Below, in pieces: positions 14,253 through 17,843 of a stretch of 17,843 bases of DNA. Numbering within the stretch: position 1 is the stretch's first letter; each line of letters opens with the position of its first letter. The notes beneath the pieces are model-generated. The model saw only the letters and a program-made list of their open reading frames with translations, did not search any database and had not been told where the DNA came from. The position numbers and the translations under genes were made by a program. Source of the stretch: Fen-999 sp041480065 (GTDB lineage Bacteria > Pseudomonadota > Gammaproteobacteria > Burkholderiales > Rhodocyclaceae); NCBI GenBank assembly GCA_041480065.1, contig JBGOZF010000088.1, forward strand, positions 1-17,843. Direction: 5' to 3'.

Positions 14253-16433
14253 ATGAACCAGACACGACTTGCCGGCGAAATGACCCGCATCAGCGAGGCC
14301 CGCCATCACGACCCCTTCAGCGTCCTCGGCCGGCACCCCGACGGCGACCAGGTGGTGCTGCGCGTCTTCAATCCGCACGCCACCGAGATGCTCATCGCCG
14401 AGGGCGGCTTGCCGCTGGAACGGCTGCCGGGAAGCGCCTTCTTCCAGTGGCGCGGGGACGGCGCCCGGTTGCCGGAGCGCTACCGGCTGATCTGGCGCGA
14501 CGAGGCGCACTACGAGCACATCGCCCACGACCCCTACGCCTATGGCTCGCAACTGCCGGACTTCGACCTGCACCTGTTCGGCGAGGGACGTCACCGCAAC
14601 GTCTACCGCTTCTTCGGCGCCCATCCGCAGGAAATCGAAGGCGTCGCCGGCACGCGCTTCGCCGTCTGGGCGCCCAACGCCGAGCGCGTCAGCGTGGTGG
14701 GCGATTTCAACCGCTGGGACGGCCGCTGCCATCCCATGCGGGTACGCGGCGGCAGCGGCGTCTGGGAACTGTTCATCCCCGACCTGGAGCCGGGCCACCT
14801 TTACAAGTACGAGATCCGCAATCGCCACACCGGGCAAGTGCTGATCAAGGCCGACCCCTACGGGCAGGAGCACGAACTGCGCCCGCGCACCGCCTCGATC
14901 ATCCCCGCCGCCAACGCCTACCAGTGGGGCGACGGCGAATGGATGGCAAGACGCCGGCAGGCCGATTGGCAGCACTCGCCCATGTCCATCTACGAGGTGC
15001 ACCTGGGCTCCTGGCAGCGGGGCATCGAGGGCGAGTTTCTCGGCTACCGCGAGCTGGCACATCGCCTGGTGGCCCACGTCAAGGACATGGGCTTCACCCA
15101 TATCGAGCTGTTGCCCATCACCGAACACCCTTACGATCTCTCGTGGGGTTATCAAGCGACCGGCTACTTCGCGCCGACCAAGCGCTTCGGCGAGCCGGAC
15201 GATTTCCGCTACCTCGTGGACCACTGCCATCGCCATGGCATCGGCGTACTGCTGGACTGGGTGCCGGCGCATTTCCCCAAGGACGCCCACGGCCTCGCCC
15301 GCTTCGACGGCACGCCGCTCTACGAACACGAAGACCCGCGCCTGGGCGAGCACATGGACTGGGCCACCCTGATCTTCAATTTCGGCCGTAACGAGGTGAA
15401 GAGCTTCCTGCTTTCCAGCGCCGTGTTCTGGCTGGAGGACATGCACATCGACGGCCTGCGCGTCGACGCCGTCGCCTCGATGATCTATCTCGACTATTCG
15501 CGCGAGGAGGGCCAGTGGCTGCCCAACCAATATGGCGGCCGCGAGAATCTGGTCGCCATCGACTTCCTGAAGGAACTCAATGTCGCCGTGCACGACCAGT
15601 GCCCGGGCATCCTGATGATCGCCGAGGAATCCACCTCGTGGCCGCTGGTCAGCCGCCCGACCTACGTCGGCGGCCTGGGCTTCGACCTGAAGTGGAACAT
15701 GGGCTGGATGAACGACACCCTGCGCTACATGGAGCACGAACCGGTGCATCGCCAGTACCACCAGGACATGCTCACCTTCAGCATGCTCTATGCCTTCACC
15801 GAGAATTTCCTCCTGCCCTTCTCCCATGACGAGGTGGTGCACGGCAAGGGCTCGATGCTCAACAAGATGCCGGGCGACGAGTGGCAGCGCCACGCCAACC
15901 TGCGTGCGCTCTACACCTACCAGTTCACCCACCCGGGCAAGAAGCTGATGTTCATGGGCACCGAATTCGGCCAGGGCCTGGAATGGAACAGTGCCGGCGT
16001 GCTCGACTGGTATGTGCTCCAGTACCCGAAGCATCAGGGCATGCAACGCCTGGTCCGGGACCTCAACCGCCTCTACGGCGCTTCGCCTGCCCTCCACCGC
16101 TACGAGTTCGACTGGCAGGGTTTCGAGTGGATCGATTGCCACGATGCCCATCAATCGGTACTGAGTTTCCTGCGCAAGGGCAACGCCGGCGAACTCATGG
16201 CGATCGTGCTCAACCTGACCCCGGTGCCGCGCCACGGCTACCGGATCGGTGTCCCCGTCGCCGGCCGTTATCGCGAGGTGCTCAACTCGGATTCCGAGTA
16301 CTACGGCGGCGGCAACCTGGGCAATGGCTCCGGCGACCTTGTGACAGAGGAGCGGCCATGGATGGGGCGGCCCTATTCGCTTGCCCTGACGCTTCCCCCG
16401 CTGGCCGGAATCGTCCTGAGCTGGCAGGCCTGA
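14253..16433 (+). CDS. glgB: 1,4-alpha-glucan branching enzyme (GH13)
   Basis: 726 residues, nearly the length of E. coli GlgB (728), and the catalytic residues carry the same numbers: nucleophile D405 (GLRVDAVASM), acid/base E458 (AEESTSWP) and D526 (SHDEVVHGK). It cuts an alpha-1,4 chain and re-attaches it as an alpha-1,6 branch. Domains: N1 module (1 to about 110, HHDPFSVLGRH), CBM48-like module (about 125-225, FAVWAPNAERVSVVGDFN), TIM barrel (about 240-620) and a beta C-terminal domain. ATG 14253 has a weak GGGAA site. It follows the GH57 gene by 25 bases and precedes the hibernation-factor gene by 26, all in one direction. Confidence 0.97.
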   Translation: MNQTRLAGEMTRISEARHHDPFSVLGRHPDGDQVVLRVFNPHATEMLIAEGGLPLERLPGSAFFQWRGDGARLPERYRLIWRDEAHYEHIAHDPYAYGSQLPDFDLHLFGEGRHRNVYRFFGAHPQEIEGVAGTRFAVWAPNAERVSVVGDFNRWDGRCHPMRVRGGSGVWELFIPDLEPGHLYKYEIRNRHTGQVLIKADPYGQEHELRPRTASIIPAANAYQWGDGEWMARRRQADWQHSPMSIYEVHLGSWQRGIEGEFLGYRELAHRLVAHVKDMGFTHIELLPITEHPYDLSWGYQATGYFAPTKRFGEPDDFRYLVDHCHRHGIGVLLDWVPAHFPKDAHGLARFDGTPLYEHEDPRLGEHMDWATLIFNFGRNEVKSFLLSSAVFWLEDMHIDGLRVDAVASMIYLDYSREEGQWLPNQYGGRENLVAIDFLKELNVAVHDQCPGILMIAEESTSWPLVSRPTYVGGLGFDLKWNMGWMNDTLRYMEHEPVHRQYHQDMLTFSMLYAFTENFLLPFSHDEVVHGKGSMLNKMPGDEWQRHANLRALYTYQFTHPGKKLMFMGTEFGQGLEWNSAGVLDWYVLQYPKHQGMQRLVRDLNRLYGASPALHRYEFDWQGFEWIDCHDAHQSVLSFLRKGNAGELMAIVLNLTPVPRHGYRIGVPVAGRYREVLNSDSEYYGGGNLGNGSGDLVTEERPWMGRPYSLALTLPPLAGIVLSWQA

Positions 16434-16459
16434 ACGGCCGGATAACCTTGGAGAATGCC

Positions 16460-17005
16460 ATGCAACTTCCAGTGCAAATCACGTTTCGCGACATCGCCCG
16501 CTCCGAAGCGGTCGAAACCGCCATTCAGGAGCGGGTCGACAGGCTGGACCGGTTCGCCGATCACATCATGTCCTGTCGGGTGACCGTAGGCATGATCGAG
16601 AAGCACAAGCATCAGGGCAAACTGTTCAACATCCGGGTCGACCTGAAGCTGCCGGGGTCGGAGCTCGTCGTCAACCGCGACAAGGCGGAGGACATCTATG
16701 TCGCGATACGCGACGCCTTCGACGCCGTGAAGCGAAAGCTCGAAGAACACGTCCGACGGATGCATGGCGAAGTCCGGCAACACGAAGTCGAATCGCACGG
16801 GCGCGTTGCGCGAATGTTCACGGATCAGGGCTACGGGTTCATCGAGAAAGCGGACGGCACCGAGTTGTACTTTCACGTCTATAACTGTGTCCATCCGGAT
16901 TTCGGGCAGTTGAACATCGGCGACGAAGTGGTCTTCCTGGAAGAAACAGGCGGCGATGGACTGCAAGCCAACCGCGTGAGCAGAGGCAAGCACAAGCTTC
17001 CGTGA
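16460..17005 (+). CDS. HPF/RaiA-type ribosome hibernation factor fused to a cold-shock domain
   Basis: 181 residues. Residues 1 to about 103 match the HPF/RaiA (sigma-54 modulation) fold: MQLPVQITFRDI, a helix with ERVDRLDRF, then DLKLPGSELVVNR and the helix EDIYVAIRDAFDAVKRKLEEH. Such proteins sit in the 30S decoding channel and inactivate ribosomes in starvation. Residues about 112-175 are a cold-shock (OB-fold) domain, with RNP1-like QGYGFIE and RNP2-like LYFHV, which should bind single-stranded RNA. ATG 16460 has GGAG six bases upstream. It is 26 bases after glgB and overlaps the next start by one base. Placement in a glycogen operon fits a stationary-phase programme (inference). This two-domain architecture is known in proteobacteria, so it is unlikely to be an annotation artefact. 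Confidence 0.92.
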   Translation: MQLPVQITFRDIARSEAVETAIQERVDRLDRFADHIMSCRVTVGMIEKHKHQGKLFNIRVDLKLPGSELVVNRDKAEDIYVAIRDAFDAVKRKLEEHVRRMHGEVRQHEVESHGRVARMFTDQGYGFIEKADGTELYFHVYNCVHPDFGQLNIGDEVVFLEETGGDGLQANRVSRGKHKLP

Positions 17006-17319
17006 TGCGGCGGCTGCCGGTGACACCCGGCAAGCGCGAACGCTGGTCCCAACGCGTAACCGAGACCAGCAATGCCCTGGACCTCGATCCCGGCGTATTC
17101 ACGTGGCACGATCCGCGCCAGATCGCCCGGTCGCTCAAGGCCTCCGCCGAACGCAGCCGGCGCCGCAAGTCGGACCCCTTCCGTTCGGCCATGTCGATGC
17201 TGGTCTTCTACATCAATCGCGCCGGCCGGCAACTCCCGGCCGGCCAGCGTGCGCTGCTCGATGCGGCGAAGGACGAACTGCGGGCGCTCTTCGACAAGCC
17301 GCGCCGTCGTCATCATTGA
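17005..17319 (+). CDS. DUF3175 family protein
   Basis: 104 residues, strongly basic, without signal peptide or membrane segment. The pattern KRERWSQRVTETSNALDL, then PGVFTW and IARSLKASAERSRRRK, then a helix AMSMLVFYINRAGRQLP, is that of DUF3175, whose function is unknown to me. ATG 17005 overlaps the preceding stop (TGATG), so it is translationally coupled to the hibernation factor; a GTG at 17002 would add one residue. The many Arg/Lys residues and the partner suggest nucleic-acid or ribosome contact, but that is only inference. Confidence 0.85.
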   Translation: MRRLPVTPGKRERWSQRVTETSNALDLDPGVFTWHDPRQIARSLKASAERSRRRKSDPFRSAMSMLVFYINRAGRQLPAGQRALLDAAKDELRALFDKPRRRHH

Positions 17320-17337
17320 CCCTAGAAACAGCAGTTG

Positions 17338-17473
17338 CACCGCCAAGGACGCCAAGGAAAACAAGGCTTTTGATATCTGGGGGTCTTCACCTTCCCGGTG
17401 GCACATGCATCGTCTCAAGATCGCCTTCCTTTGCGTCCTTGGCGTCCTTTGCGGTGAATGAACTGAGGTTTTT
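17338..17473. repeat. Imperfect inverted-repeat (hairpin) element, copy 2
   Basis: The left arm 17338-17358 pairs with the right arm 17436-17456 at 20 of 21 positions, with 77 bases between. The segment 17435-17473 is identical over 39 bases to 3070-3108, in the same orientation. The inner spacer differs from copy 1 and holds no gene. Frames crossing the element give translations such as A-V-N-E-L-R-F that come from the repeat alone. Confidence 0.8.
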
Positions 17474-17603
17474 GGGTTGACTGCTTGTCCTGCGCTCGGC
17501 GGCCATCTATCTTGGCATCAAGGCGGACCTGGAAGAACCAGATGCACCTCGACCCCGCTTCGGCACTATCTGCAGCACCTTGCCCGTCTATGCCAAAAGC
17601 GAT

Positions 17604-17843
17604 ATGGACCTTCCCTGGCGCTGGGTCTATTATTCGCCGATCATAAATCCACAGGCCGCCACCTTGAACTCAAATGCCTCCAATCTGATCTCGCCTTCCC
17701 AATTCGACGACCAAACCCGCCTGATCCGCATCCGCATCGCCAAGCACGCCGACAAGCGTTTCATGCCGGTCCGCTTCAAAGGCCGCAATGCGCTCTCCAC
17801 GACCTACGAGTACGTCGTCGACCTCGTCTCCACCGAGGCCGGC
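17604..17843 (+). CDS. vgrG: Probable VgrG/TssI N-terminus (type VI secretion spike), partial
   Basis: The frame is open from 17481 and runs off the window. Its translation includes TRLIRIRIAKHADKRFMPVR, followed directly by FKGRNALSTTYEYVVDLVS. This is the wording of the first beta strands of VgrG proteins: a short polar lead, then a pattern like F-x-G-x-x-A-L-S-x-x-Y-x-Y-x-V-D-L-L-S. VgrG trimers form the puncturing tip of the type VI secretion system and carry or load effectors. The start is uncertain: ATG 17604 or TTG 17664 (nearer the usual distance from the first strand); neither has a good ribosome binding site. Only about 80 codons are visible, so the call rests on this motif. It lies directly after repeat copy 2. 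Confidence 0.62.
   Translation, partial: MDLPWRWVYYSPIINPQAATLNSNASNLISPSQFDDQTRLIRIRIAKHADKRFMPVRFKGRNALSTTYEYVVDLVSTEAG

Noticed and set aside
14052..16235. 727-codon minus-strand frame opposite the second GH57 gene and glgB
   Set aside because: It crosses two real genes and only reflects third-position GC bias.

Overview
The window is GC-rich and looks like the chromosome of a betaproteobacterium, probably of the Rhodocyclaceae / Accumulibacter type. This rests on codon use, on a GlgA-GH57-GlgB glycogen cluster, on a DUF3175 gene and on c-di-GMP signalling genes; the exact lineage is inference. A lower-GC accessory block sits inside it: a hand count gives 25 G/C of 60 at 4561-4620, against 41 of 60 at 15421-15480.

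Layout. (1) 1-2903, plus strand: a signalling run made of the 3' end of a histidine kinase, a stand-alone receiver and a REC-PAS-PAS-GAF-HD-GYP protein that should hydrolyse c-di-GMP. (2) 2961-3116: an imperfect inverted-repeat element whose 39-base right-hand core recurs exactly at 17435-17473. (3) 3173-6353, minus strand: a caspase-like (C14) peptidase, a 167-bp truncated copy of the 3' end of glgP, and two tandem, translationally coupled gene pairs. Each pair is a signal-less T4-type (GH24) lysozyme followed by a small exported protein with two conserved cysteines. (4) 6551-8245, minus: alpha-glucan phosphorylase. 8478-9368, minus: a YcgR-like PilZ protein. (5) 9835-17319, plus: GH57 enzyme, hairpin-rich leader, glgA, second GH57 enzyme, glgB, a ribosome-hibernation factor fused to a cold-shock domain, and a DUF3175 protein. 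(6) 17338-17473: the second repeat element. After it, an open frame running off the window edge reads like the N-terminus of a type VI secretion spike protein, VgrG.

How it fits together. GlgA, GlgB and GlgP, with two GH57 enzymes, cover glycogen elongation, branching, trimming and phosphorolysis. The glgB-distal hibernation factor suggests a link to starvation or stationary phase. HD-GYP and PilZ proteins lie on either side of the accessory block.

The most novel part is 4166-6709. Two lysozyme plus exported-partner cassettes lie between direct repeats of the glgP 3' end. The first 82 codons of the two lysozymes are nearly identical (2 silent changes in 248 bp), while their C-terminal halves and their partners have diverged. 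With a probable vgrG near by, the simplest hypothesis is a duplicated, recombining set of antibacterial lysozyme effectors with periplasmic immunity proteins. The architecture is visible in the sequence; the T6SS assignment is inference.
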